A DNA stretch of 64,000 nt from Pelobium manganitolerans (GTDB lineage Bacteria; Bacteroidota; Bacteroidia; Sphingobacteriales; Sphingobacteriaceae). Under the pieces are notes generated by a model. It had not been told where the DNA came from, did no database searches, and saw nothing but the letters and a program-made list of their open reading frames with translations. The translations under genes were made by a program, and so were the position numbers. Location of the stretch: positions 186,001 to 250,000 of the forward strand of contig NZ_MBTA01000012.1 in NCBI RefSeq assembly GCF_003609575.1. The letters run 5' to 3'. Positions 1 through 9,386 of this stretch are shown here, piece after piece; position 1 is the stretch's first letter; every line of letters begins with the position of its first letter.

Positions 1-2
1 GT

Positions 3-380
3 GATTCGCCTGGGAGCCGCGAGCGTACCAGCAAAGGCGACACTACTTTTAACAAAGTTACGGATGGGCCTTGGCTGTTTAAAACGCAAACTGGCAAGTT
101 GGGCATGTTATGGACCAGTTGGATTTTTAACCTTTATACGCAAGGCGTGGCTTACTCGCAAAGTGGCACTTTAGACGGCCCTTGGGTACAGGAAAAAGAA
201 CCCATAACGCCGCCAAATTTTGGGCACGGAATGTTGTTCAAAACGTTTGACGGAAAACTTCTAATGTCTGTCCACAGCCATAAGAAAATTGACGGCCGTA
301 CCATCCGTATTCCGCATTTATTTGAGGTGGACGACTCGGGCGATAAGCTTGTATTTTTGAAACAGTACTTTAAGCCATAA
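3..380 (+). CDS. Glycoside hydrolase family 43 protein, C-terminal part (runs in from before the window)
   Basis: The reading frame is open from the first bases of the window and stops at 378-380, so only about the last 125 residues are present and the true start lies upstream. The visible segment has the late blades of a five-bladed GH43 propeller: a TDGPWLFKT stretch, GMLWTSW, and a GPW repeat in which the enzyme is compared with its bound sugar chain. GH43 enzymes remove alpha-L-arabinofuranose or beta-xylose units, and next to other pectin enzymes an arabinan-trimming role is most likely (inference). It is 40 bp upstream of another GH43 gene and probably in the same transcript. The catalytic residues are outside the window, so subfamily and exact activity cannot be judged. 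Confidence 0.7.
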   Translation, partial: DSPGSRERTSKGDTTFNKVTDGPWLFKTQTGKLGMLWTSWIFNLYTQGVAYSQSGTLDGPWVQEKEPITPPNFGHGMLFKTFDGKLLMSVHSHKKIDGRTIRIPHLFEVDDSGDKLVFLKQYFKP

Positions 381-420
381 CTTTTATCCGCTCACTTAGC
401 CTATATATTTTAACTGCACC

Positions 421-2373
421 ATGAACATCCATAAATCGGTTTTAGCCCTAACAGTACTAAGTTTATTTTCGCTTACGCGGATAAATGCGCAACAAAAAAC
501 CGAACCTAAATACGAGGGTTACCTGTTTGCTTATTTTGAAGGTTCTGGCGATGGCTTTGCCCGCGAGCAACTTCGTTTTGGCGTAAGCGCCGATGCTAAA
601 AACTGGTTTGCGTTAAATAACAACCAGCCCATCATCAAATCGTCCGAAATTTCGCAAACTGGCGGCATCCGCGATCCGCATATTTTACGCAGCCAGGACG
701 GCAAACGCTTTTTAATTACCGCAACAGATATGTTTGTGGCAAAAAACGGGTGGGACAACAATCCGGGAATTGTGATGCTCAGCTCGCCAGATCTAATCAA
801 CTGGAAACACAGTATTATTGATTTAGAAAAGCAATATCCCAAAAACTTTTCGGGTTTAAAGTGGGTCTGGGCGCCGCAAACCATTTACGACCCGCAAGCT
901 AAAAAGTACCTGGTATATTTTACGGTGCGCTACTATAAAAACGAAAAACTCGATTTTTATTCGGCGTATGCCAATAAAGATTTTACCGGCTTTGAAAAAG
1001 AACCTAAACTGATGTTTAGCGCTAAGTATGGTGCAATAGATGGCGATATTGTTTATAAAGACGGGCTTTACCATTTGTTTTTTAAAGGCAATACCAAAGA
1101 TGAGAGCGGTAAAGAATTTAAAAATGGCATTCAGCAGGCGACCAGCAAGTCATTAAAAGGTCCTTGGAAAGAGGATTTTAAATATATGGATGCTTATGCA
1201 GGCACAAAAACAAACGTAGAAGGATCCAGCGTTTTTAAGCTGAACGATAGCGACGATTATATTTTAATGTACGATTTATACTCGAGCCAGCGCTACGAAT
1301 TTCAGCGCAGTAAAGATCTGTTCAACTTTACAGAAAAGCCCGAATCATTCACCAAAAACTTTTCTCCGCGCCACGGCAGCGTCATCGGCATCACAAAAGA
1401 AGAAGCCCGGCGCCTGCAAGCAAAATGGGGCGGCGTGCCGGGCGAGTTGCTTTCGCCAAGTAAGCCCGGTGATCGCTACCGTTTCCAATCGGCGGGCAAT
1501 CCCATCATTACCCACGAGTTTACTGCCGATCCGGCAGCTTTTGTTGAAGGCGATTCTTTGTGGTTGTACACCGGACACGATTTTGCGGGCAACCAAAAAG
1601 CTTATCGGATGAAAGATTGGTTAGTTTTTTCGAGCAAGGATCTAAAAACATGGACGCAGTACCCCGTGCCCTTAACAATAACAGATTTTGAATGGGCAAA
1701 AAGCGGCGATGCCTACGCCGGGCAGGTTATCAAACGCAACAACAAATATTATTGGTACATCAGCACCAATTGGAGCGGTATTGGCGTTGCCGTTGCCGAT
1801 AGGCCAGAAGGACCTTTTAAAGACGCCTTGGGCAAGCCATTGCTCACCAACAAAGACTGTTTCGCATCTACCCACAGTTGGGCCTGTATTGATCCTAGCG
1901 TTTTTATTGATGATGACGGGCAGGCTTGGCTGTTTTGGGGCAACCGCGAGTGTTATTACGCCAAGCTAAAAGATAACATGATTGAAATTGACGGGGAGGT
2001 AAAGCAAATTAAGTTTCCAAACGAAGTCAATTTTACCGAAGCGCCTTGGGTTCATAAAAAAGACGGTACCTATTACCTTTCTTATGCTACCGGTTTTCCA
2101 GAAAAGATAGCTTATTCAACCGCAAAAAATATCGAAGGACCGTACCAGTATCAGGGCATTTTAAATGAAGTAGCCGGTAACAGTAATACCAACCATCAAG
2201 CTATCGTAGAATTAAACGGCCAGTCCTATTTTATTTACCATAATGGCGCGCTGCAAAATGGTGGCAGCGGTTATAGCCGTTCCGTTTGTATCGATAAGCT
2301 GGAATATCTGCCAAACGGTTTAATGAAGCGGGTACAAATGACTACCGAAGGGATAAATACGGCCAAGCCCTAA
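421..2373 (+). CDS. Secreted double-module GH43 enzyme
   Basis: A 650-residue protein with a signal peptide (residues 1 to about 23, ending INAQ) followed by two GH43-like propellers. Module 1 (about 30-335) shows the three family acids: Asp85 in IRDPH, Asp207/209 in AIDGD and Glu267 in NVEGSS. Module 2 (about 350-640) shows Asp370 in TADPA, Asp491 in CIDPS and Glu540 in FTEAPW. Both active sites therefore look complete. GH43 enzymes hydrolyse arabinofuranosyl, xylosyl or galactosyl linkages by inversion. The pectin context suggests arabinan or arabinogalactan side chains as substrate (inference). It lies 40 bp after a GH43 tail and 128 bp before a GH2 gene that has its own promoter. Two linked GH43 modules could cut two different linkages of one branched chain. 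The function of each module is not resolved from sequence alone. Confidence 0.85.
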   Translation: MNIHKSVLALTVLSLFSLTRINAQQKTEPKYEGYLFAYFEGSGDGFAREQLRFGVSADAKNWFALNNNQPIIKSSEISQTGGIRDPHILRSQDGKRFLITATDMFVAKNGWDNNPGIVMLSSPDLINWKHSIIDLEKQYPKNFSGLKWVWAPQTIYDPQAKKYLVYFTVRYYKNEKLDFYSAYANKDFTGFEKEPKLMFSAKYGAIDGDIVYKDGLYHLFFKGNTKDESGKEFKNGIQQATSKSLKGPWKEDFKYMDAYAGTKTNVEGSSVFKLNDSDDYILMYDLYSSQRYEFQRSKDLFNFTEKPESFTKNFSPRHGSVIGITKEEARRLQAKWGGVPGELLSPSKPGDRYRFQSAGNPIITHEFTADPAAFVEGDSLWLYTGHDFAGNQKAYRMKDWLVFSSKDLKTWTQYPVPLTITDFEWAKSGDAYAGQVIKRNNKYYWYISTNWSGIGVAVADRPEGPFKDALGKPLLTNKDCFASTHSWACIDPSVFIDDDGQAWLFWGNRECYYAKLKDNMIEIDGEVKQIKFPNEVNFTEAPWVHKKDGTYYLSYATGFPEKIAYSTAKNIEGPYQYQGILNEVAGNSNTNHQAIVELNGQSYFIYHNGALQNGGSGYSRSVCIDKLEYLPNGLMKRVQMTTEGINTAKP

Positions 2374-2389
2374 GCGCTTTTAGCGGTTT

Positions 2390-2457
2390 TTGAAACGCTA
2401 TTCATGGTTTATTGATACGCTTTTCCTGTGTTCTCATGCGTTTAAACTGTACTTTTG
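2390..2457 (+). promoter_or_regulatory. Putative HTCS-1 operator and promoter of the GH2 gene
   Basis: Two direct copies of a 17-bp element start at 2390 (TTGAAACGCTATTCATG) and 2412 (TTGATACGCTTTTCCTG). They match at 14 of 17 positions with a period of 22 bp. A perfect Bacteroidota -7 box, TACTTTTG, begins at 2450, exactly 60 bp from the first copy and 52 bp before the ATG at 2502. The same layout recurs at 9286 and 15607. Assignment to the hybrid regulator at 5583 is inference from proximity and from the direct-repeat sites typical of AraC-type DNA-binding domains. Confidence 0.65.
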
Positions 2458-2501
2458 AGGTTTCGGGGTTCCGATTATTTTACAACCAATAGAAAAATCA
2501 G

Positions 2502-5474
2502 ATGTTCAAAAAATTGAGGTTTAAAACGTTTTTAAGCGTTTGCGTGTTAAGTTTTGTAACTGCTTTAAGCTTTGGGCAAACCGGCAGGGCAAAGTACAAC
2601 TTTAACCCGGCTTGGAAGTTTGTTAAAGGGGATGTAGAAGGTGCGCAGGCGCTTAACTTTGATGACAGCAAATGGCAAGCTGTTACCCTTCCGAGTGCTT
2701 GGAACGAGGATTCGGCTTTTAAAGTTTTGATTAACAATTTGCCAACCGGTATTGCTTGGTATCGCAAACACTTTAAACTGCCAAAAGGTTCCGAAAACAA
2801 AAAAGTATTTATAGAGTTTGAAGGTTTACGCCAGGCCGGTGAAGTTTATTTAAATGGTGAATTTATCGGTCGCCATGAAGACGGAATTATGGCTTTCGGC
2901 TTTGATTTGAGCAATAAGCTGAACTACAAAGGCGATAACGTCATCGCCGTAAGGGTAGACAACTCTTGGGATTACCGCGAGAAAGCTACCAACAGCCGCT
3001 TTCAGTGGAGCGATAGAAACTTTAACGCCAACTACGGTGGCATCAACAAAAATGTTTGGCTGCACATCACCAATAAGCTATATCAAACTTTGCCTTTATA
3101 TTCCGATTTACAGACTACCGGCGTGTATGTTTATGCCCAGGATTTTAACATTGATGCTAAAACAGCCACGGTGCATGTAGAAAGCGAAGTAAAAAATGAA
3201 ACCGGCAAAGCCCAAACTTTTGGTTTTGAGGTAGAAGTGAAAGATGCAGACGGAAAAGTGGTGAAAACGTTTAAAGGCGAGAATCAAAACATCGCGGCGG
3301 GCGCAACAGCAACTGTAAAAGCATTGGCACCCATGCAAAATTTAAACTTCTGGAGCTGGGGCTACGGTTATTTATACACGGTAACCGCTAAATTAACCCA
3401 AAACGGCAAAGTTACAGATGAAGTGCCGGTAGTTACCGGATTCCGCAAAACCGCATTCAAAAACGGGATGGTTTATTTAAACGATAGGGTTTTGTTGATG
3501 AAAGGTTACGCCCAAAGGACCACCAATGAGTGGCCTGCGGTAGGGCAATCTGTACCGGCTTGGCTTAGCGATTACAGCAACCATTTAATGGTAGAAAGCA
3601 ATGCTAACTTGGTGCGCTGGATGCACATTACGCCATGGAAGCAAGATGTAGAATCATGCGATAGGGTAGGTTTAATACAAGCCATGCCTGCCGGCGATTC
3701 TGAGGCCGATGTTACCGGTGTAAGATGGGAACAACGCGTTAAAGTGATGCGCGACGCTACAATTTACAACCGCAATGCGCCAAGCATTTTATTCTACGAA
3801 AGCGGTAACGAATCTATTTCCGAGGCACACATGGCAGAAATGAAGGCCATCCGCGATAAGTATGATCCACATGGCGGTCGTGCGGCTGGTTCGCGCGAGA
3901 TGCTGGACAGCAAAGTTGCCGAGTACGGCGGCGAAATGTTATACATTAACAAAAGCGCTAACATCCCAATGTGGGCTACAGAATATTCCCGAGATGAAGG
4001 CTTGCGCAAATATTGGGACGAGTTCTCGCCCCCATACCATAAAGACGGCGACGGTCCATTGTACAAAAACGAATCTGCAGCGGTTTATAACCGCAACCAA
4101 GACAGTCACGCCATAGAAGATATTGTGAGGTGGTACGATTTCTGGCGCGAACGACCTGGGACAGGTAAAAGAGTGAGCGCTGGTGGCGTAAACATTATTT
4201 TTTCCGACTCTAACACGCACCACCGTGGTGCCGAAAACTACCGCCGCAGCGGCGAGGTGGATGCTATGCGTATCCCTAAAGATGGGTTTTATGCACACCA
4301 AGTAATGTGGGACGGTTGGGTAGATGTGGAGCATTTCCGTGCGCACATTATGGGCCACTGGAATTACAAGGCCGGTGTAGTAAAAAATATTTATGTGGTG
4401 GCTTCTGGCGAAAAAACAGAGCTTTTTATCAATGGAAAATCAAAAGGCTTTGGCGAGCGCAGCAGCGATTTCTTGTTCACTTTCAAAAACATTGCTTGGG
4501 AACCGGGCACTATTAAAGCCGTAACTTACAGCAAAGACGGAAAAGTTTTAGCCGAAGACGAAATTAAAACTGCCGGCGAACCTGTGGCTTTAAAACTAAC
4601 GGCTATGACGCATCCAGACGGTGTAAAAGCAGATGGATCCGATTTAATTCTAGCGCAGGTAGAAGTGGTGGATAAAGACGGCAACAGATGCCCTACTGCC
4701 TTGAACATGATAAACTTTGACCTTAGTGGCGAGGCAACGTGGAGGGGCGGTATTGCGCAGGGCCCGGATAATTATATTTTATCTAAAAATCTACCGGTAG
4801 AAGGTGGCGTAAACCGTGTATTTATTCGCTCAAGCACAAACGCGGGTAACATCAAGCTATTTGCAAAATCAGAAGGATTACAGAGTGCCGAACTTAACTT
4901 CAAATCGGTGCCGGTAAAAGTAACGGACGGCTTGGCTACTGTTTTCCCTGCCGATGGTTTAAAAGGTAAACTGGAGCGCGGACCAACGCCTGCTGGCCCG
5001 TCTTACAAAAACATCAGAAAAACGCTGGAGATAGCTGATATAACGGCAGGATCAAACCAAAGCGAAGCTAGATTAAGCATAGATGATAACGAGCTGAGTG
5101 CTTGGGGTAATGACGGCAACTTAAATACCGCATGGATAAGCTATCAGTTCAAAGATGCCGCCCGTATTGATGGCGTGCAGTTGAAATTGAATAATTTTAG
5201 AACACGCACTTACCCTATTAAAATAAGTGTAGACGGCAATACGGTTTACGAAGGCGTAACCGCAAGAAGTTTAGGGTATATTGATATTCCTGTAAAATCT
5301 ACCGTAGGCAAAAGCCTTAAAATAGAGCTGAAGGCCCTTAACTCTGGCAAAGACGACTCTAACATCCAAGAAGAAATGGGCGGCAAAAAGCTGGACGACG
5401 GTATAGGTGGAGATGATGCCAATAAAAAAGGTGTATTAAAGATTATTGAAGCAGAGGTTTACCAGAATTTGTAA
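2502..5474 (+). CDS. Secreted GH2 family glycosidase (beta-galactosidase-like)
   Basis: A 990-residue exported protein (signal peptide about 1-25, ending SFGQ). The GH2 order is visible: N-terminal jelly-roll sugar-binding domain (about 35-190, with FEGLRQAGEVYLNG), immunoglobulin-like domain (about 200-310), TIM barrel (about 315-620), then beta domains and a discoidin-like C-terminal domain (about 850-990). Candidate catalytic residues are Glu437 in ESGNES (acid/base) and Glu494 in ATEYSRDE (nucleophile). GH2 members remove beta-galactose, beta-mannose or beta-glucuronate. In a rhamnogalacturonan locus galactan side chains are the best guess. The gene has its own promoter with a direct-repeat operator and a strong terminator behind it, so it is probably monocistronic. 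The exact sugar specificity is uncertain. Confidence 0.82.
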   Translation: MFKKLRFKTFLSVCVLSFVTALSFGQTGRAKYNFNPAWKFVKGDVEGAQALNFDDSKWQAVTLPSAWNEDSAFKVLINNLPTGIAWYRKHFKLPKGSENKKVFIEFEGLRQAGEVYLNGEFIGRHEDGIMAFGFDLSNKLNYKGDNVIAVRVDNSWDYREKATNSRFQWSDRNFNANYGGINKNVWLHITNKLYQTLPLYSDLQTTGVYVYAQDFNIDAKTATVHVESEVKNETGKAQTFGFEVEVKDADGKVVKTFKGENQNIAAGATATVKALAPMQNLNFWSWGYGYLYTVTAKLTQNGKVTDEVPVVTGFRKTAFKNGMVYLNDRVLLMKGYAQRTTNEWPAVGQSVPAWLSDYSNHLMVESNANLVRWMHITPWKQDVESCDRVGLIQAMPAGDSEADVTGVRWEQRVKVMRDATIYNRNAPSILFYESGNESISEAHMAEMKAIRDKYDPHGGRAAGSREMLDSKVAEYGGEMLYINKSANIPMWATEYSRDEGLRKYWDEFSPPYHKDGDGPLYKNESAAVYNRNQDSHAIEDIVRWYDFWRERPGTGKRVSAGGVNIIFSDSNTHHRGAENYRRSGEVDAMRIPKDGFYAHQVMWDGWVDVEHFRAHIMGHWNYKAGVVKNIYVVASGEKTELFINGKSKGFGERSSDFLFTFKNIAWEPGTIKAVTYSKDGKVLAEDEIKTAGEPVALKLTAMTHPDGVKADGSDLILAQVEVVDKDGNRCPTALNMINFDLSGEATWRGGIAQGPDNYILSKNLPVEGGVNRVFIRSSTNAGNIKLFAKSEGLQSAELNFKSVPVKVTDGLATVFPADGLKGKLERGPTPAGPSYKNIRKTLEIADITAGSNQSEARLSIDDNELSAWGNDGNLNTAWISYQFKDAARIDGVQLKLNNFRTRTYPIKISVDGNTVYEGVTARSLGYIDIPVKSTVGKSLKIELKALNSGKDDSNIQEEMGGKKLDDGIGGDDANKKGVLKIIEAEVYQNL

Positions 5475-5498
5475 ACTGTAGTTTCAGTGTTGGCTGAT

Positions 5499-5530
5499 AA
5501 TCCCTCCAATGGTTTTGGAGGGATTTTTTA
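5499..5530 (+). terminator. Intrinsic terminator after the GH2 gene
   Basis: An 11-bp perfect stem (AATCCCTCCAA pairing with TTGGAGGGATT, loop TGGTT) runs into a T tract. It separates the GH2 unit from the regulator gene that follows. Confidence 0.85.
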
Positions 5531-5582
5531 ATGTTATGTTTCTTTAATTCTGTAAATTCAGCACACAAAACTTAAATAAAGT

Positions 5583-8500
5583 GTGACTTTGAAGTGTCCA
5601 TTACTTTTTTTCTTAGTTCCATGGTTGTGGTTTAGCGTGGCTTTTGCACAGCAACCCAAACTTAAATTTGAACACATTACATCTGACGATGGTTTGCCTC
5701 AAAATACCGTGCATGGAATTGTCAAAGACAGATACGGATTTATGTGGTTTGGCACCTGGGGGGGGCTGTGCCGCTACGACGGATACAATTTTAGGGTTTA
5801 TAAGCAAGATTCGGATAATCCAAAATCCATCAGCAGCAACCGGATTGACAATTTGTTGAAGGATGAAAAAGGCAATATTTGGATTTTAACCTTTGATTCA
5901 AAACATTTATGCCGCTACAATTATGAACAAGATAATTTTGATCGTATTACGTTAGAAGACGCTCCGCTAAGTATATCTAGCAAGATAAGTAGGCGTAAGC
6001 ATTACGAAACTATAAATTACCAGTGGCAAAATACAAAGTGGCATTTTAATACACGTACAAACGAACTATTACAGACCGATTTACTCACTGGCGTTACCAA
6101 AAATTACAAGAGCAACCAAACTGATCCTTTGGCTTTGGCAGATGATTACGTGACGGACATGTATTTAGATAATACCGATATATTATGGTTAGGTACTTTT
6201 AGTAACGGTATTGAAAAAGCCAATCTGCGCGCTAAATCTTTCAATTATATTTACAGAGAGCCTTCTAAGCCAAATTCTATCGTGGATAATAATATCCGCG
6301 CTATTTGCGAAGATCAGGGCGGTAAAGTTTGGATTGGCACACGAGATAAAGGTATCTCGGTAATTTATGCAGACGAGGTACGTAATTATACTTTTGCTAA
6401 CGGTTTGCCAGATAACCAAATACGTCGGATATTTTGTGACAACAAAGGCACGATATGGGTGGGGACTAAAACCGGAGTCGCGTTTTTTAACGAAAAAACA
6501 AATGCATTTACCGCTCTTCAGCAAATAAACACATCTGTATTTGGCATGGCACAGGCGCCAGACGGTAAAATTATTTTTGCCACCTGGCAAGGTGTTTACG
6601 CTTATGATAAAGTTACCAAACAGCTTGAACTAATTGGTGCAAGCAATGTTTTAAATAGCATACGCGTAAGAGTAGTTTTGTTTGATAAGCAACAACGCTT
6701 GTGGGTTGGTACAGAAGGAGGTGGAGCCAGCTTGCTGACATACAATCATGGCAAATTAAAGCTGTTAAGGCATTTTATCCATGAAAGCAAAAATAAAAAT
6801 AGCATTAGCGAAAACCGGATAAACTCTATTTACGAAGACAGCACAGGGAAAATATGGATTGGCACCGGCAACGGTTTAGACTGTTATGACCCATCCGCAA
6901 AAACAATCAAATCTATCTCGGGCGAAAATGGTTTGGCAGATAAAACCATTGCCGGCATATTAGAAGATGATCAGGGCTTTTTGTGGGTGAGCCATAAAAA
7001 AGGGATATCGCGCATAAGGTTGAACAACGTGGCCATACACAATTTTACCAAGCAAGACGGTTTACAAGGCAATGAATTTTCTGACGGTGCCGCCTATAAA
7101 AGTAAGCTGAAGCCATTAATATACTTTGGGGGCAACAATGGCTACAATGCTTTTAATCCTAAACTAATTGTGGCAGACTCTTCCCTTCCCCAAACTGTTT
7201 TGGTTGATTTACGGATCCTTAATCACCAAATTAATGTACACGAAAAGTTTGACGACCGAATAATTTTAAAAAAGCCCCTTTACCTCAGCAAAAAAATTGA
7301 GCTTACTGCTGCCGATAAAAGTTTTGCAATAGAGTTTGCAGGTTTACATTTCAGCAATCCACAGGCGAACAAATACAAATATATGTTAGAAGGATTTGAT
7401 AAAGATTGGATTAGCGCTGATGCAGATCGACGCATCGCTAGCTACTCGAACCTAAATCCTGGTACCTATGTATTTAAAGTTATTTCGGCAAATAACGACG
7501 GTATATGGAACACTAAGCCAGCCGTTTTGCAAATCGTGGTAAATCCACCATTTTACCTAAGTATTTGGGCTTATGTTGTTTATACAGCTGTGGCAATTGC
7601 AATATTTGCTTTGTATCATTTTTACAGTACCAAGTATAACCGCTTGCAAACCGAATTACGTTACGAGCAGTTGATGCACGAGAAAGAGAACGAGTTAAAC
7701 TTAAACAAGCAACGTTTCTTCACCAATATATCTCATGAAATAAAAACACCGCTTTCGCTGATTTTAGCACCAATTGAAAATGTTTTCCGCCGTTATGCCA
7801 GTCATACAGAACTGTTGTCGCAAATGGAGCTTATCAAAACCAATGCTACAAGTTTGTTAAAACTGGTAAACCAGCTGTTGGATTTTGAGAGATTAAATTC
7901 TGGACACGCATCTGTAAATTTAAAATTCGGCTGTGTTACAGATTTCTTAAAAAATCGGACAAACGCATTTAAAACATTGGTAGAAGAGAAGAATATCTGC
8001 CTAACTTTTACTGCAACCGAAACAATTAATTGCCTCTTTGATGATGACAAGCTCGAGAAAATATTCAACAACCTCTTATCTAATGCTGTTAAGTTTACCG
8101 ATAAAAACGGAGAGATAAGCGTAAACATAATTTCTGCCGACGGGGATTTTAAAATAGAGGTAAAAAATACAGGTGCAATTATACCAGCTGCAAAGCTTGA
8201 ACATGTTTTTGAGCCGTTTTATCAGGCCGGGGATCAAGCAAGTGGTGGCACCGGAATAGGTTTGGCCTATTGCAAAACGCTGGTTGAAGCTTTAGGGGGG
8301 CGTATTTGGGTGCAAAGCAAAAGTATAGAAGGAACGTACGGCAATACCATATTTACCGTGTTGTTGCCCCAAACACAGCGTGATGCTAGTGCTTTAAAAG
8401 AGGAGGAACCGTTATCGGATGTGTTTGAACCAGAGGTTTTAGAGGATCTAGAGGTTCAAAATTTACCGAACCCTCTGGTTGACGCTAAAATATTTATAAA

Positions 8501-9260
8501 CGGCCGGTTGCCCATTGTTTTGATTGTTGAAGATAACCCCGAATTGCGCCAGTACCTCTGCGAGCATTTTAAATCTTTTTACAGAGTACTATCTGCCGAG
8601 AACGGTTTAGAAGGGCTTGAGGCAGCAAAGAAAGATATTCCGGATTTGGTGATTTCTGATGTGATGATGCCGGAAATGGACGGTACAGACTTTTGCGCGG
8701 CGCTCAAATCAGACCAAAAAACAGCGCATATCCCGCTTATATTGTTAACCGCTAAATCGCTAAAGGCAGATTTGTTACTGGGATTAGAAATGGGCGCAGA
8801 TGATTATCTTACCAAACCTTTTGAATTGAGTGTGTTAGAGGCTAAAGTGAGAAATCTGCTTCTCTCGAGAGAAAAACTTAAAAATACCTACCGTAAAAAA
8901 ATAGAACTAAAGGTTGACGCAAGCCTACCTCAATCAGCAGATGATAAACTGATTGCTAAAGTGATGGAATTTATCGATGCTAATTTAGACAATACCGACC
9001 TCTACGTAGATGAAATTTGCAAAAATATAGGCATCAGCCGGTCCCAATTGTACCGAAAAATTAAATCTTTTACCGGTTTAAGCATAGCCGAGGTAATTAA
9101 AGAGATGCGTTTGAAAAAAGCAAAAATTTTGCTGGTGGAAAATAAATTTAATGTTAACGAAGTGGCATACATGGTGGGTTTTTCCGACGCGGACTATTTC
9201 AGGAAGTGTTTTAAAGCCGAGTTTGGACTGTCTCCTTCAGAATTTGCCAAGCAAAGCTAA
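5583..9260 (+). CDS. Hybrid two-component system sensor/regulator HTCS-1
   Basis: A 1225-residue single-chain signalling protein of the Bacteroidota HTCS type. Order: signal peptide (1 to about 22); periplasmic two-bladed-propeller sensor made of repeats such as DRYGFMWFGTWGG and GKIWIGTGNGL (about 30-580); Y_Y_Y domain (about 590-655); one membrane span (about 660-682); histidine kinase with His718 in NISHEIKTP, N-box NNLLSNAVKF and G-box GTGIGLA; receiver with phospho-acceptor Asp1026 in ISDVMMPEMDG; and an AraC-type DNA-binding domain in the last 100 residues. Such proteins bind an oligosaccharide in the periplasm and switch on a polysaccharide locus. The start is taken as GTG at 5583 because it gives a complete signal peptide; a TTG two codons later would also do. 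Direct-repeat elements at 2390, 9286 and 15607 are its probable targets. Confidence 0.95.
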   Translation: MTLKCPLLFFLVPWLWFSVAFAQQPKLKFEHITSDDGLPQNTVHGIVKDRYGFMWFGTWGGLCRYDGYNFRVYKQDSDNPKSISSNRIDNLLKDEKGNIWILTFDSKHLCRYNYEQDNFDRITLEDAPLSISSKISRRKHYETINYQWQNTKWHFNTRTNELLQTDLLTGVTKNYKSNQTDPLALADDYVTDMYLDNTDILWLGTFSNGIEKANLRAKSFNYIYREPSKPNSIVDNNIRAICEDQGGKVWIGTRDKGISVIYADEVRNYTFANGLPDNQIRRIFCDNKGTIWVGTKTGVAFFNEKTNAFTALQQINTSVFGMAQAPDGKIIFATWQGVYAYDKVTKQLELIGASNVLNSIRVRVVLFDKQQRLWVGTEGGGASLLTYNHGKLKLLRHFIHESKNKNSISENRINSIYEDSTGKIWIGTGNGLDCYDPSAKTIKSISGENGLADKTIAGILEDDQGFLWVSHKKGISRIRLNNVAIHNFTKQDGLQGNEFSDGAAYKSKLKPLIYFGGNNGYNAFNPKLIVADSSLPQTVLVDLRILNHQINVHEKFDDRIILKKPLYLSKKIELTAADKSFAIEFAGLHFSNPQANKYKYMLEGFDKDWISADADRRIASYSNLNPGTYVFKVISANNDGIWNTKPAVLQIVVNPPFYLSIWAYVVYTAVAIAIFALYHFYSTKYNRLQTELRYEQLMHEKENELNLNKQRFFTNISHEIKTPLSLILAPIENVFRRYASHTELLSQMELIKTNATSLLKLVNQLLDFERLNSGHASVNLKFGCVTDFLKNRTNAFKTLVEEKNICLTFTATETINCLFDDDKLEKIFNNLLSNAVKFTDKNGEISVNIISADGDFKIEVKNTGAIIPAAKLEHVFEPFYQAGDQASGGTGIGLAYCKTLVEALGGRIWVQSKSIEGTYGNTIFTVLLPQTQRDASALKEEEPLSDVFEPEVLEDLEVQNLPNPLVDAKIFINGRLPIVLIVEDNPELRQYLCEHFKSFYRVLSAENGLEGLEAAKKDIPDLVISDVMMPEMDGTDFCAALKSDQKTAHIPLILLTAKSLKADLLLGLEMGADDYLTKPFELSVLEAKVRNLLLSREKLKNTYRKKIELKVDASLPQSADDKLIAKVMEFIDANLDNTDLYVDEICKNIGISRSQLYRKIKSFTGLSIAEVIKEMRLKKAKILLVENKFNVNEVAYMVGFSDADYFRKCFKAEFGLSPSEFAKQS

Positions 9261-9285
9261 AATGAAACCATTTACACGTTCCTAT

Positions 9286-9353
9286 TTGAACCAAATTTCA
9301 TGTTGTTTTGGTTTAAATATTATGATTCTTTAGGTTTTGCCAGCGTATTTTGT
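9286..9353 (+). promoter_or_regulatory. Putative HTCS-1 operator and promoter of the CE6-CE4 operon
   Basis: A 17-bp element TTGAACCAAATTTCATG at 9286 is repeated in weaker form at 9308 (TTGGTTTAAATATTATG, 11 of 17 matches, period 22). A -7-like box TATTTTGT starts at 9346, again exactly 60 bp from the first copy, and the ATG is at 9387. The first copy matches the one at 15607 at 16 of 17 positions. Confidence 0.6.
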
Positions 9354-9386
9354 GTTGGTTTTCTTCTACAATAGTTACAAAATATC

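Noticed and set aside
3939-4358. A 139-codon minus-strand frame inside the GH2 gene
   Set aside because: It lies wholly opposite the catalytic domain of a well-supported GH2 protein and has no homology-like features.
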